A DNA stretch of 64,000 nucleotides from Nocardioides sp. zg-DK7169. GTDB taxonomy: Bacteria > Actinomycetota > Actinomycetes > Propionibacteriales > Nocardioidaceae. Positions 9,751 to 18,256 of the stretch are shown here, in pieces (positions within the stretch are counted from its first letter, which is position 1; every line of letters begins with the position of its first letter). The notes beneath the pieces are model-generated. The model did not search any database, had not been told where the DNA came from, and was given only the letters and a program-made list of their open reading frames with translations. The position numbers and the translations under genes are program-made. Location: positions 248,001 through 312,000 of the forward strand of contig NZ_JABJRA010000004.1 in assembly GCF_013155365.1 (NCBI RefSeq). Direction: 5' to 3'.

Positions 9751-10560
9751 GTGCGCGCCTACCTCGACCTCGTCCAGCGCATCCTCGACGAGGGTGTGGA
9801 GAAGTCCGACCGCACCGGGACCGGGACCCGGTCGGTGTTCGGCCACCAGATCCGCTTCGACCTGAGCGCCGGCTTCCCGCTGGTCACGACGAAGAAGGTG
9901 CACACCCGCTCGGTGTTCGGCGAGCTGCTGTGGTTCCTGCGCGGCGACACCAACGTGAAGTGGTTGCACGAGCGCGGCATCTCCATCTGGGACGAGTGGG
10001 CCGACGAGAACGGCGACCTCGGTCCGATCTACGGCCACCAGTGGCGCTCCTGGCCGACCCCCGACGGCGGCCATGTCGACCAGATCGCCCAGGTCGTCGC
10101 CCAGCTGCGCGCCGACCCCGACTCGCGCCGCCACATCGTGTCGGCCTGGAACGTCGCCGACGTCCCGTCGATGGCGCTGGCGCCGTGCCACACCATGTTC
10201 CAGTTCTATGTCGCGCCGCAGCCCGAGGGCCCCGGCCGGCTATCGTGCCAGCTCTACCAGCGCAGCGCCGACGTGTTCCTCGGCGTGCCGTTCAACATCG
10301 CCTCCTACGCCCTGCTGACCCACATGGTCGCCCAGGTGGCCGGCCTGGAGGTCGGCGACTTCGTGCACACCTTCGGCGACGCGCACCTGTACAGCAACCA
10401 CCTCGAGCAGGCCCGCCTCCAGCTCACCCGCGAGCCGCGGCCGCTGCCGACACTGCACCTGGACCCCTCGGTCACCGAGCTCGACGCCTTCGAGCTCGAG
10501 CACATCACCCTCGAGGGCTACGACCCGCACCCGGCGATCAAGGCCCCCGTTGCCGTCTGA
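9751..10560 (+). CDS. thyA: Thymidylate synthase
   Basis: 269 residues. It methylates dUMP to dTMP with methylenetetrahydrofolate, producing dihydrofolate. The catalytic cysteine lies in [10 protein letters not shown] at C146, the same number as in the E. coli enzyme. The folate and dUMP segments ([15 protein letters not shown] [34 protein letters not shown]) are intact. GTG start with TAGGCT-N6 upstream, predicted leaderless. The 3' end overlaps folA by 11 nt, which couples dihydrofolate production to its reduction. Confidence 0.96.
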   Translation: MRAYLDLVQRILDEGVEKSDRTGTGTRSVFGHQIRFDLSAGFPLVTTKKVHTRSVFGELLWFLRGDTNVKWLHERGISIWDEWADENGDLGPIYGHQWRSWPTPDGGHVDQIAQVVAQLRADPDSRRHIVSAWNVADVPSMALAPCHTMFQFYVAPQPEGPGRLSCQLYQRSADVFLGVPFNIASYALLTHMVAQVAGLEVGDFVHTFGDAHLYSNHLEQARLQLTREPRPLPTLHLDPSVTELDAFELEHITLEGYDPHPAIKAPVAV

Positions 10561-11047
10561 GGTCGGCGCCCGTCCCCGGGTCGTGCTGATCGCGGCCGTC
10601 GCCGAGAACGGCGTGATCGGCGCGGACGGCACCATCCCGTGGCACCTGCCCGAGGACTTCGCGCACTTCAAGCGCACCACGCTGGGCCACGTGCTGGTGA
10701 TGGGACGCGCGACGTACGACTCGATCGGGCGCCCGCTGCCGGGTCGCACCACCGTCGTGCTGACCCGCGACCCGGCCTGGTCCGCGCCGGGGGTGCTCGT
10801 CGCCCACGACCTCGACGAGGCCCTGGCCATCGCCGCCGAGCACGGCGACACGGCGTACGTCGCCGGGGGAGCGGCGGTCTACGCCCTCGCGCTCCCGGTG
10901 GCCGACGAGCAGGTGCTCAGCGAGGTGCGCCTGCGCCCCGAGGGGGACACCTTCTACCCCGAGATCGACCCGGCCGAGTGGCGCGAGGTCGCCCGCGAGC
11001 CGCACGACGGGTTCGACGTGGTCCGCCTGGTGCGCGTGCAGGACTGA
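10550..11047 (+). CDS. folA: Dihydrofolate reductase
   Basis: 165 residues. It reduces dihydrofolate to tetrahydrofolate with NADPH. Typical segments: [27 protein letters not shown] (read as two adjoining motifs, NGVIG and PWHLPEDF), [17 protein letters not shown], and the NADPH motif GGAAVY. The start is taken as TTG at 10550, inside the end of thyA; later in-frame GTG codons would cut into the first beta strand. This coupled thyA-folA order is common in bacteria. Confidence 0.92.
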   Translation: MPSEVGARPRVVLIAAVAENGVIGADGTIPWHLPEDFAHFKRTTLGHVLVMGRATYDSIGRPLPGRTTVVLTRDPAWSAPGVLVAHDLDEALAIAAEHGDTAYVAGGAAVYALALPVADEQVLSEVRLRPEGDTFYPEIDPAEWREVAREPHDGFDVVRLVRVQD

Positions 11048-11072
11048 ACCACCCGCCTGCCAGAGTGGGGGC

Positions 11073-12011
11073 ATGAGCAACGGTGTGGAGCTGCGCGTGT
11101 TCACCGAGCCCCAGCAGGGCGCGACCTACGACGACCTGCTGCGGGTCGCCCAGGAGGCGGAGCGCCTCGGGTACGGCGCGTTCTTCCGCTCCGACCACTA
11201 CCTGACGATGGGCGGCGACGGCCTGCCCGGGCCCACCGACGCGTGGACCACGCTGGCCGGGCTGGCCCGCGAGACCAGCACCATCCGGCTCGGCACCCTG
11301 ATGACCTCCGCGACCTTCCGCCACCCCGGCCCGCTGGCGATCCAGGTCGCCCAGGTGGACCAGATGAGCGGCGGGCGCGTCGAGCTCGGCCTCGGTGCCG
11401 GGTGGTTCGCCGCCGAGCACGCGGCGTACGCCATCCCGTTCCCCGACACCCGTGAGCGCTTCGACCGCTTCGAGGAGCAGCTCGCCGTCATCACCGGGCT
11501 GTGGCGCACCCCGGCGGGCGAGCTCTTCGAGCACGCCGGCGCGCACTACCCGGTCGTCGACTCGCCGGCGCTGCCCAAGCCGGCGCAGACCCCGACGCCG
11601 CCGATCATCATCGGCGGGCGTGGCAAGCGGCGCACGCCCGCGCTCGCCGCCTTCTACGCCGCCGAGTTCAACCTGCCGTTCGTCGGCCTCGAGGAGACCG
11701 GCGAGCAGGTCGCCCGGGTCTCGCGGGCCTGCGAGGACATTGGGCGCGACCCCGCCACGATGACCTGGTCCAGCGCGCTGGTGCTGTGCGTGGGGAAGGA
11801 CGAGGCGGAGATCGCGCGCCGCGCCGCCGCCATCGGCCGCGACGTCGCCGAGCTCCGCGAGAACGGCCTGGCCGGCACGCCCGAGGAGGTCGTGGCCAAG
11901 ATCCACGCCTACCGCGAGGCCGGCCCGCAGCGCTTCTACCTGCAGGTCCTCGACCTCGCCGACCTCGACCACCTGCGTCTGGTGGCGGCCGAGGTCGCGC
12001 CGCACCTGTGA
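11073..12011 (+). CDS. LLM-class (probably F420-dependent) oxidoreductase
   Basis: 312 residues of the luciferase-like TIM-barrel family. Seen: GYGAFFRSDHYL near the N-terminus, the segment RLGTLMTSATFRHPGPLA, the GLGAGWFAAEH motif and an IIIGGRGKRR strand near the phosphate-binding region. In actinobacteria such proteins usually use coenzyme F420, but FMN cannot be excluded. CAGAGT ends 6 nt before the ATG, suggesting a leaderless transcript. It lies between folA and dapA; substrate unknown. Confidence 0.85.
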   Translation: MSNGVELRVFTEPQQGATYDDLLRVAQEAERLGYGAFFRSDHYLTMGGDGLPGPTDAWTTLAGLARETSTIRLGTLMTSATFRHPGPLAIQVAQVDQMSGGRVELGLGAGWFAAEHAAYAIPFPDTRERFDRFEEQLAVITGLWRTPAGELFEHAGAHYPVVDSPALPKPAQTPTPPIIIGGRGKRRTPALAAFYAAEFNLPFVGLEETGEQVARVSRACEDIGRDPATMTWSSALVLCVGKDEAEIARRAAAIGRDVAELRENGLAGTPEEVVAKIHAYREAGPQRFYLQVLDLADLDHLRLVAAEVAPHL

Positions 12012-12054
12012 CCGGGCACGCGGTCGCCGGCCGCGGGGGGATAGCCTTGCCCGC

Positions 12055-12948
12055 ATGACCTCGGCTGCACCCTTCGGCACCGTCCTCACCGCGATGGCCA
12101 CCGCGTTCCACGCCGACGGCTCCCTCGACCTCGACGGCACCGCGCGCATCGCGCGCCACCTCGTCGACAACGGCCACGACGGCCTCGTCGTCTCCGGCAC
12201 GACCGGTGAGTCGCCCACGACCACCCCCGCGGAGGACGGCGAGATCCTCGCTGCCGTGAAGGACGCGGTCGGCGACCGCGCCACCCTGGTCGCCGGTGTC
12301 GGCACCAACGACACCCGCACCTCCATCGCGCTGGCCCAGCAGGCGCGTCGCAACGGCGCCGACGGCGTGCTGCTGGTGACGCCGTACTACAACAAGCCCG
12401 GGCAGCGCGGCATCCTCCAGCACTTCCGCCAGGTCGTCGACGCCGCCGAGCTGCCGGTCATGCTCTACGACATCCCCGGTCGCACCGGCAGCCAGCTCTC
12501 CCTGGAGACCTACGCCGCGATGGCCGACTGGGAGAGCGTCGTGGCGGTCAAGGACGCCGTCGGCGACCTGCCGCGCGGCGTGCGCATCATGCAGATGGGC
12601 TACGCCGTCTACTCCGGCGACGACATCGCCAACCTCGGCTGGTTGGCGCACGGCGCCGTCGGCTTCGTGTCCGTGTGCGGACACGTGATGGGCAACGAGC
12701 TGCGTGCCCTGCACGACGCCTACCGGGCCGGCGACGCCGTCAAGGCCCTCGAGATCTTCACGCGGATGCTCCCCGCGATCGACGCCGTCATGGGCGTCCC
12801 CAACTACGGAGCCACCACCGCCAAGGCAGCGCTCCAGCTCCTCGGCGTACTCGACAACCGGCGCGTCCGCTCCCCGCTGGTGGAGCTGGACGACGACGAG
12901 GTCGCCGCGCTGCGCGCGGCCCTGGTCGCGGCCGACCTACTGCAGTAA
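12055..12948 (+). CDS. dapA: 4-hydroxy-tetrahydrodipicolinate synthase
   Basis: 297 residues. It condenses pyruvate with aspartate semialdehyde in lysine and diaminopimelate synthesis. Seen: SGTTGESPTT near residue 45, the YYNKPGQRG segment, the tyrosine and substrate loop VMLYDIPGRTG, and the Schiff-base lysine in VVAVKDAVGDL. TAGCCT (12042-12047) ends 7 nt before the ATG, so translation is probably leaderless. rnj follows after 10 nt and is likely co-transcribed. Confidence 0.95.
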   Translation: MTSAAPFGTVLTAMATAFHADGSLDLDGTARIARHLVDNGHDGLVVSGTTGESPTTTPAEDGEILAAVKDAVGDRATLVAGVGTNDTRTSIALAQQARRNGADGVLLVTPYYNKPGQRGILQHFRQVVDAAELPVMLYDIPGRTGSQLSLETYAAMADWESVVAVKDAVGDLPRGVRIMQMGYAVYSGDDIANLGWLAHGAVGFVSVCGHVMGNELRALHDAYRAGDAVKALEIFTRMLPAIDAVMGVPNYGATTAKAALQLLGVLDNRRVRSPLVELDDDEVAALRAALVAADLLQ

Positions 12949-12958
12949 GGACCGCATC

Positions 12959-14644
12959 TTGAGCCACTCCCACCCCGAGCTGTCCACTCCGCCCGCACTG
13001 CCCAAGGGGGGCCTCCGGGTGACCCCGCTCGGTGGCCTGGGCGACGTCGGGCGCAACATGACCGTCTTCGAGTACGACGGCCGACTGCTGATCGTCGACT
13101 GTGGCGTGCTGTTCCCCGAGGACCACCAGCCCGGCGTCGACCTGATCCTCCCGGACTTCTCCTCGATCCGTGAGCGCCTCGAGGACATCGAGGCGCTGGT
13201 CCTGACCCACGGGCACGAGGACCACATCGGCGCCACGCCGTACCTCCTGCGCGAGCGCCAGGACATCCCGCTGGTCGGCTCCGAGCTGACCCTGGCGCTG
13301 CTGGACTCCAAGCTGCGCGAGCACCGTCTGCGCCACACCGTGCACCACCAGGTGCGCGAGGGCGACAAGATCACCTTCGGGCCCTTCGAGCTCGAGTTCG
13401 TCGCGGTCAACCACTCCATCCCGGACGCGCTCGCCGTGGCGATCCGCACCGGTGCCGGCCTGGTGCTGCACACCGGCGACTTCAAGATGGACCAGCTGCC
13501 CCTGGACGGCCGGATCACCGACCTGCGTGCCTTCGCCCGGCTCGGCGAGGAGGGGGTCGACCTGTTCCTCACCGACTCCACCAACGCCGAGACCCCCGGC
13601 TTCACGCCGGCGGAGAAGAACATCACCCCGGTCATCGACCAGGTGTTCCGCGAGTCCACCCAGCGCATCATCGTGGCCTGCTTCGCCTCCCACGTGCACC
13701 GCGTCCAGCAGGTCCTCGACGCCGCGGTGGCGCACAACCGCAAGGTCGCCTACGTCGGCCGCTCGATGGTGCGCAACATGGCCATCGCCCGCGACCTGGG
13801 CTACCTGACCGTGCCGGAGGGCGTGCTGGTCGAGGCCAAGGAGCTCGCGCACCTCGCGCCCGAGCGCCAGGTGCTGATCTCGACCGGGTCGCAGGGCGAG
13901 CCGATGAGCGCCCTGAGCCGGATCGCGCAGCGCAACCACAACTTCGTGCACATCGAGGAGGGCGACACCGTCCTGCTCGCCTCCAGCCTGATCCCGGGCA
14001 ACGAGAACGCCGTGTACCGCGTCATCAACGGCCTGGCCCGCTGGGGCGCGCGGGTGGTGCACAAGGGCAACGCCATGGTGCACGTGTCCGGGCACGCCAG
14101 CGCCGGTGAGCTGCTGTACTGCTACAACATCGTCCAGCCGCGCAACGTGATGCCGGTGCACGGCGAGATCCGGCACCTGCTGGCCAACGGCGAGCTCGCC
14201 AAGGCCACCGGTGTGGAGAACGTCGTCATCGCCGAGGACGGCGTCGTGGTCGACCTCATCGACGGGGTCGCCAAGGTCACCGGCAAGGTCGACTGCGGCT
14301 ACGTCTTCGTTGACGGCTCCTCGGTCGGCGACATCACCGAGTCCGACCTGAAGGACCGTCGGATCCTCGGCGAGGAGGGGTTCGTCTCGGTCATCGTCGT
14401 GGTCGACTCGGTCAGCGGCAAGGTCGCGTCCGGACCGGAGATCCACGCGCGGGGCAACACCTTCTCCGACGCGGACTTCGAGGACATCAAGCAGCCGATC
14501 ATCGACGCGCTCGACCGCGCGATCGCCGAGGGCAACACCGACACCTACCAGCTCCAGCAGACCGTGCGCCGCACGATCGGGCGCTGGGTCAGCAACGCCC
14601 ACCGCCGCCGTCCGATGATCATCCCGGTGGTCATCGAGGCCTGA
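12959..14644 (+). CDS. rnj: Ribonuclease J
   Basis: 561-residue metallo-beta-lactamase/beta-CASP RNase with 5'-3' exo- and endonuclease activity in RNA maturation and decay. The metal motif HGHEDH starts at H84 within LTHGHEDHIGATPYLL. Later motifs include LHTGDFKMD, the beta-CASP helix region and the C-terminal PVHGEIRHL. The TTG start is supported by AAGGA about 7 nt upstream, just beyond the dapA stop. The dapA-rnj pair is a typical actinobacterial arrangement. A strong hairpin follows. Confidence 0.95.
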   Translation: MSHSHPELSTPPALPKGGLRVTPLGGLGDVGRNMTVFEYDGRLLIVDCGVLFPEDHQPGVDLILPDFSSIRERLEDIEALVLTHGHEDHIGATPYLLRERQDIPLVGSELTLALLDSKLREHRLRHTVHHQVREGDKITFGPFELEFVAVNHSIPDALAVAIRTGAGLVLHTGDFKMDQLPLDGRITDLRAFARLGEEGVDLFLTDSTNAETPGFTPAEKNITPVIDQVFRESTQRIIVACFASHVHRVQQVLDAAVAHNRKVAYVGRSMVRNMAIARDLGYLTVPEGVLVEAKELAHLAPERQVLISTGSQGEPMSALSRIAQRNHNFVHIEEGDTVLLASSLIPGNENAVYRVINGLARWGARVVHKGNAMVHVSGHASAGELLYCYNIVQPRNVMPVHGEIRHLLANGELAKATGVENVVIAEDGVVVDLIDGVAKVTGKVDCGYVFVDGSSVGDITESDLKDRRILGEEGFVSVIVVVDSVSGKVASGPEIHARGNTFSDADFEDIKQPIIDALDRAIAEGNTDTYQLQQTVRRTIGRWVSNAHRRRPMIIPVVIEA

Positions 14645-14677
14645 GCGGCCCGCCCCACGCAGGGCACGGAGGACGGA

Positions 14678-14714
14678 AACGGGCCCCGCCGGACCATGTC
14701 CGGCGGGGCCCGTT
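14678..14714. terminator. Bidirectional terminator between rnj and the M4 peptidase
   Basis: A 16-bp perfect stem (14678-14693 with 14699-14714) with loop CCATG lies between two convergent genes. There is no T-tract, as is usual for actinobacterial terminators. Confidence 0.85.
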
Positions 14715-14776
14715 CGCATCTGGACCGCGGGGAGCGGGGGAGCGGCGGCACCGCAGGCCCGGTGCCGCCGCGTCCG

Positions 14777-17700
14777 CTACTTCTTCTTCGCGACCACCCG
14801 GACCTTGAACGTGGCCCGGCTGGCCTTCACCGTGTCGCTGCCGAGGTACTTCACGACCAGGGTGTGCTTGCCGGGCTTGAACTTCGGCCCGGTCGCCTTG
14901 ACCGTGATCCGGGCCTTGCCGTTCGGGCCGAGCGTGGCGCGGGCGACGTTCTTGCCCTTGGCCAGCACCTGCACGGTGCCGGTCGGGGTGGTGCCCGGGG
15001 CCTTCACCGTGACGACGGCCCGGAAGGACCCGCCGCGTGCGACCTGCGCCGGCTTGGCGACCGCGGTGGTGGTGGAGCGCACCGCGGCCGGCGGGACGGT
15101 CCCGTCGGAGCAGACGACCACCTGGATGTCGTCGACGTACCAGCCGTCGATGCCGTTGCAGCCGTCGCGGCCCATGTCGAAGCGGAACCGCAGCTCGTCG
15201 CCCGGCTTGCCGAGCTCGCTCAGGTCGACCTGGGTCTGACCCCACGAGCCGCGGATCTCCCCGCCGTCGGTGCCGGTCCAGGCCGGCTCGCCGGCCATCG
15301 GGTTGGTGTTGTCGGACGTGCCGTCCAGCTCGGCGTTGGGGCCGTTGAAGAGGAACGCCTCCTCGGGCAGCAGCTCGAAGTCGCCGCCGTTGACGCTGAC
15401 CTTCACGTTGCCGCCGTCCCACGCCGCCTCGGTGGCGACGTAGTGGTCGAACGACATCCGCGGCGAGGTGCCCGCGGGCAGCTCGATGACCGGGCTGATC
15501 AGCCCGTTGCGGCTCGAGATGTCGGCGGCGTCACCGGCACAGCTGCCGTCGGTGGGGTCCGGGGCGAACGCGACCTGCGAGGTGTGCCCGCCGGGTGCGT
15601 CGTCCACGGCAGTCCACTCGTAGCCCTGGCTGCCCTCGAAGACGGTCTCCTCGTCCTGGGTCCAGCCGGCGAGCCCGTCCTCGAAGTCCTCGGACCACAC
15701 GACCTCGGTCTCCAGGCCGTCACCGCACTCGAACGCCGGGGCGTCGGGGGAGAGGAGCGGCTGGAAGTCGCACTGGGTCGGCTCCTGGTCCAGCTCGACG
15801 GCCTCGGCGACCGCCGCGACCGCGGCGCAGTCCTCGGCGGCGATGACCTCGTCGGAGGCCTGCTGGTCACGCGCCTGGGTGGAGAGCGCGTTGATCCCGC
15901 GTCCGGTCAGGTCGGCGCACGAGGCGGCCAGCCCGTCGGCGAGGTCGGAGAAGTCCGACGTCGGGGTCAGGTAGTTGGCCTGGGTGCGCCAGAAGACGTG
16001 CGCGGCCTTGGTCAGCCCGATGCTCGGGACCGTGACGTCGTTGTAGGTGCCACCGTCGACCAGCAGGGCGAAGGCGTGGTTGGGGACGCCGGAGTTGCTG
16101 TGCACGCCGCCGGCGTCGTCGGTGCTGCAGTGGTACTCGGCGTCCGAGACCTTGCCCGGGTCGCCGTAGCAGGTCGGGTTCCACATGTCGCGGATCGCGC
16201 CGCCGAAGGCGGGGTCGCCCTCACCGGAGAGCCAGCGGTAGGAGTTGTCGGTCGGGTCCTCGCCGGCCGGGCCGACGGTGATGTTGACCGGCTCGGTGGC
16301 CGCCTTGATCTTGGCGCCGTCCGCGGTGCGGATCATCAGGCCGTAGATGTCGGCGCTGCCGGACATCGAGATCGGGGCGCCCGCGGGGTCGTTGTTGCCG
16401 ACCACGATGCCGGTGGCACCGGCCGACTCCGCGTTGGCCGCCTTGATGGCGAAGGAGCAGGTGCCGCGGTCGACGTAGGCGAAGACCCCGTCGACCTCGT
16501 CGGCGTTGGTGAACTCGGTGCAGCCGTCGGTGGCGGTCGTGCCGTCGGTGGCGTCGTCGATCGCGACGACGACGTCGGTGGTGACCGGCTCGGAGAAGAC
16601 GGGGCCGAACGAGGCCGGCGCGGCGTCGCACGGGCCGGCGATCGAGGCGGGGGAGTTGATCGTCATCTCGATCGGGCCGCGGGTGTACGCCGAGCACTGC
16701 CCGTCGGTGCGGCGGGTGTTGGGCGTCTCGTTGAAGCGGTCGTTGATCTGGTCGACGGTCTCGCCCCAGATGTCGGAGAACGACTCGTTCATCGCGCCGG
16801 CCTGCCACTGGTAGATCAACCCGGAGGTGTACTCCGTGTAGGCGTGGCCCCACTCGTGCGCCACGGTGTCGTCACTGGTGACGCCGTTGCAGTAGTTGGT
16901 GGTCACGCCGTTCCAGTTGGCGTTGGGGCAGCTGATGCGCGGGTCGTTGTTGACGGTGCGCATGATCGCGCCGCGGTCGTCGTAGGAGTCACGACCGAAG
17001 GCGTTGTAGAAGAACCAGTACGCGTCGCCGGTGCCGTCGACGAGGTCGAGCTGGGAGGAGTTCAGGCCGGTGCGCGGGTTGCCCTCGCGCCACACCCGGT
17101 CGAGCTTGACGGTGTCGTCGCTGTCGTCGTCGGGGGTGCCGCCGTTGTTGACCGAGGCCTCGTAGAGCTCGCGCTCGAGGCTGTGGATCATCGACCAGCG
17201 GTTGACTGGCTTGCCGCTGGCGGCGTCGATGATCACGGTGTCGCGCACGTCGCGCTCGTTGGTCACCTCGACCTCGTAGGCGAGCACGGCGTCGCCGGCC
17301 TCGCCCTTGATCGCGCCGAGGCGGTAGATCACCAGGTCGGCGGAGGCCGCCTCCACTCCGGCGGCCCGTGAGCCCTCCGGCGGGTCGGCCTTCACGGTGG
17401 TGACCGCGCGCTCGCCCGCCTCGGCGGGGGTGAGACGCGGGGACGTGGCGAGGTCGAGGTCGGGGGCGACGTAGCCGTTCACGGCCGTCAGGTCGCCCTC
17501 GCGGTCGAGGTGCGCGCGCAGCCGGGACCCGAAGACCTCCACGCCGCGGTAGCGCTGGACGTAGTCGACGGTCCAGCCGTGCTCGTCGGCGGTGACGCCG
17601 CTCTGCACGAGCTGGCCGCGGGGGGCGCCGAAGGCGCGGCTGTAGCGGTCGAGGTAGGCGGAGGCCTTCTCGACCGAGCCCTTGCGGGAACCGCCCTCCA

Positions 17701-17929
17701 CCGAGGGGAGCAGGTCCTCGTCGGCGCGGGCGAAGCCGACCGCGCCGGTCGCGTCCTCGCGCGAGAGCTGCACCTTGCCGTCGGCGGCGCTGCGCATCTT
17801 GGCGACGAGTCCGTCGTCGGGGGCGGTGGTCTGGGGAGCGGGCCCCGCGGCCGAGGCCTGGAGCCCCGGTGCGGCCGCGAGGCCGGCTGCTACGAGTGCA
17901 AGGCTCAATCCCTGCATGGAGAACTTCAC
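14777..17929 (-). CDS. Secreted M4-family (thermolysin-like) metallopeptidase with PA, jelly-roll and Ig-like modules
   Basis: 1050 residues. A signal peptide (about 1-28, ending ASAAG) is followed by a propeptide with an FTP/PepSY-like region. The catalytic domain has zinc ligands HEWGH (358-362) and Glu382 in NESFSDIWGE, the exact 24-residue spacing of thermolysin. A protease-associated (PA) domain (DRGTCSFAIKAANAE) is inserted between the catalytic lobes. The C-lobe carries GGVHSNSGVPNHAF. After it come a MAM/carbohydrate-type jelly-roll (SEDFEDGLAGW to GWYVDDIQ) and a basic Ig-like tail ending VVAKKK. The GTG start has GGAGGGGA upstream. Predicted role: extracellular proteolysis. The tail module is shared with the secreted enzymes at 25270 and 27612. 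Confidence 0.92.
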   Translation of the reverse strand: MKFSMQGLSLALVAAGLAAAPGLQASAAGPAPQTTAPDDGLVAKMRSAADGKVQLSREDATGAVGFARADEDLLPSVEGGSRKGSVEKASAYLDRYSRAFGAPRGQLVQSGVTADEHGWTVDYVQRYRGVEVFGSRLRAHLDREGDLTAVNGYVAPDLDLATSPRLTPAEAGERAVTTVKADPPEGSRAAGVEAASADLVIYRLGAIKGEAGDAVLAYEVEVTNERDVRDTVIIDAASGKPVNRWSMIHSLERELYEASVNNGGTPDDDSDDTVKLDRVWREGNPRTGLNSSQLDLVDGTGDAYWFFYNAFGRDSYDDRGAIMRTVNNDPRISCPNANWNGVTTNYCNGVTSDDTVAHEWGHAYTEYTSGLIYQWQAGAMNESFSDIWGETVDQINDRFNETPNTRRTDGQCSAYTRGPIEMTINSPASIAGPCDAAPASFGPVFSEPVTTDVVVAIDDATDGTTATDGCTEFTNADEVDGVFAYVDRGTCSFAIKAANAESAGATGIVVGNNDPAGAPISMSGSADIYGLMIRTADGAKIKAATEPVNITVGPAGEDPTDNSYRWLSGEGDPAFGGAIRDMWNPTCYGDPGKVSDAEYHCSTDDAGGVHSNSGVPNHAFALLVDGGTYNDVTVPSIGLTKAAHVFWRTQANYLTPTSDFSDLADGLAASCADLTGRGINALSTQARDQQASDEVIAAEDCAAVAAVAEAVELDQEPTQCDFQPLLSPDAPAFECGDGLETEVVWSEDFEDGLAGWTQDEETVFEGSQGYEWTAVDDAPGGHTSQVAFAPDPTDGSCAGDAADISSRNGLISPVIELPAGTSPRMSFDHYVATEAAWDGGNVKVSVNGGDFELLPEEAFLFNGPNAELDGTSDNTNPMAGEPAWTGTDGGEIRGSWGQTQVDLSELGKPGDELRFRFDMGRDGCNGIDGWYVDDIQVVVCSDGTVPPAAVRSTTTAVAKPAQVARGGSFRAVVTVKAPGTTPTGTVQVLAKGKNVARATLGPNGKARITVKATGPKFKPGKHTLVVKYLGSDTVKASRATFKVRVVAKKK

Positions 17930-18256
17930 GAGATGGCTTCCCCTCCGAGTGTGGGTGACGCCGGCGCCTCCTGCAGGCGACCGTGCAGGAACAGTAAGGA
18001 CCGGCAGGGACAGCGGTCCAGAGACACGCCGGAAATCGTCCGCCACGGGGCGCTCGAGGCGGCAAGCCTGTGGTCGGCCGCGCCGCTGGCGAGGCAGGGT
18101 TGCGGTCACCGTCGGCGGGCCGAGGAGATGCTCCGGCCTCCCGGTCCCGGCGCTCGACAGGGCTCCAGCCGCCGGTGCCACCGCCCCTGCGACACACCCC
18201 CTGTGCAACGGCTGTGGTCCCTGTGACGGGTGGTGCATTGGCCTAGTGTCGTCACC
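17930..18256. promoter_or_regulatory. Divergent intergenic region between the M4 peptidase and ftsK
   Basis: 327 nt without a convincing gene. On the minus strand TACTGT (17996-17991) is a plausible -10, giving a leader of about 55 nt with a Shine-Dalgarno sequence for the peptidase. On the plus strand TAGTGT (18244-18249) ends 7 nt before the ftsK ATG. A small inverted repeat CCTGCA/TGCAGG surrounds 17970-17990. I see nothing else. Confidence 0.5.
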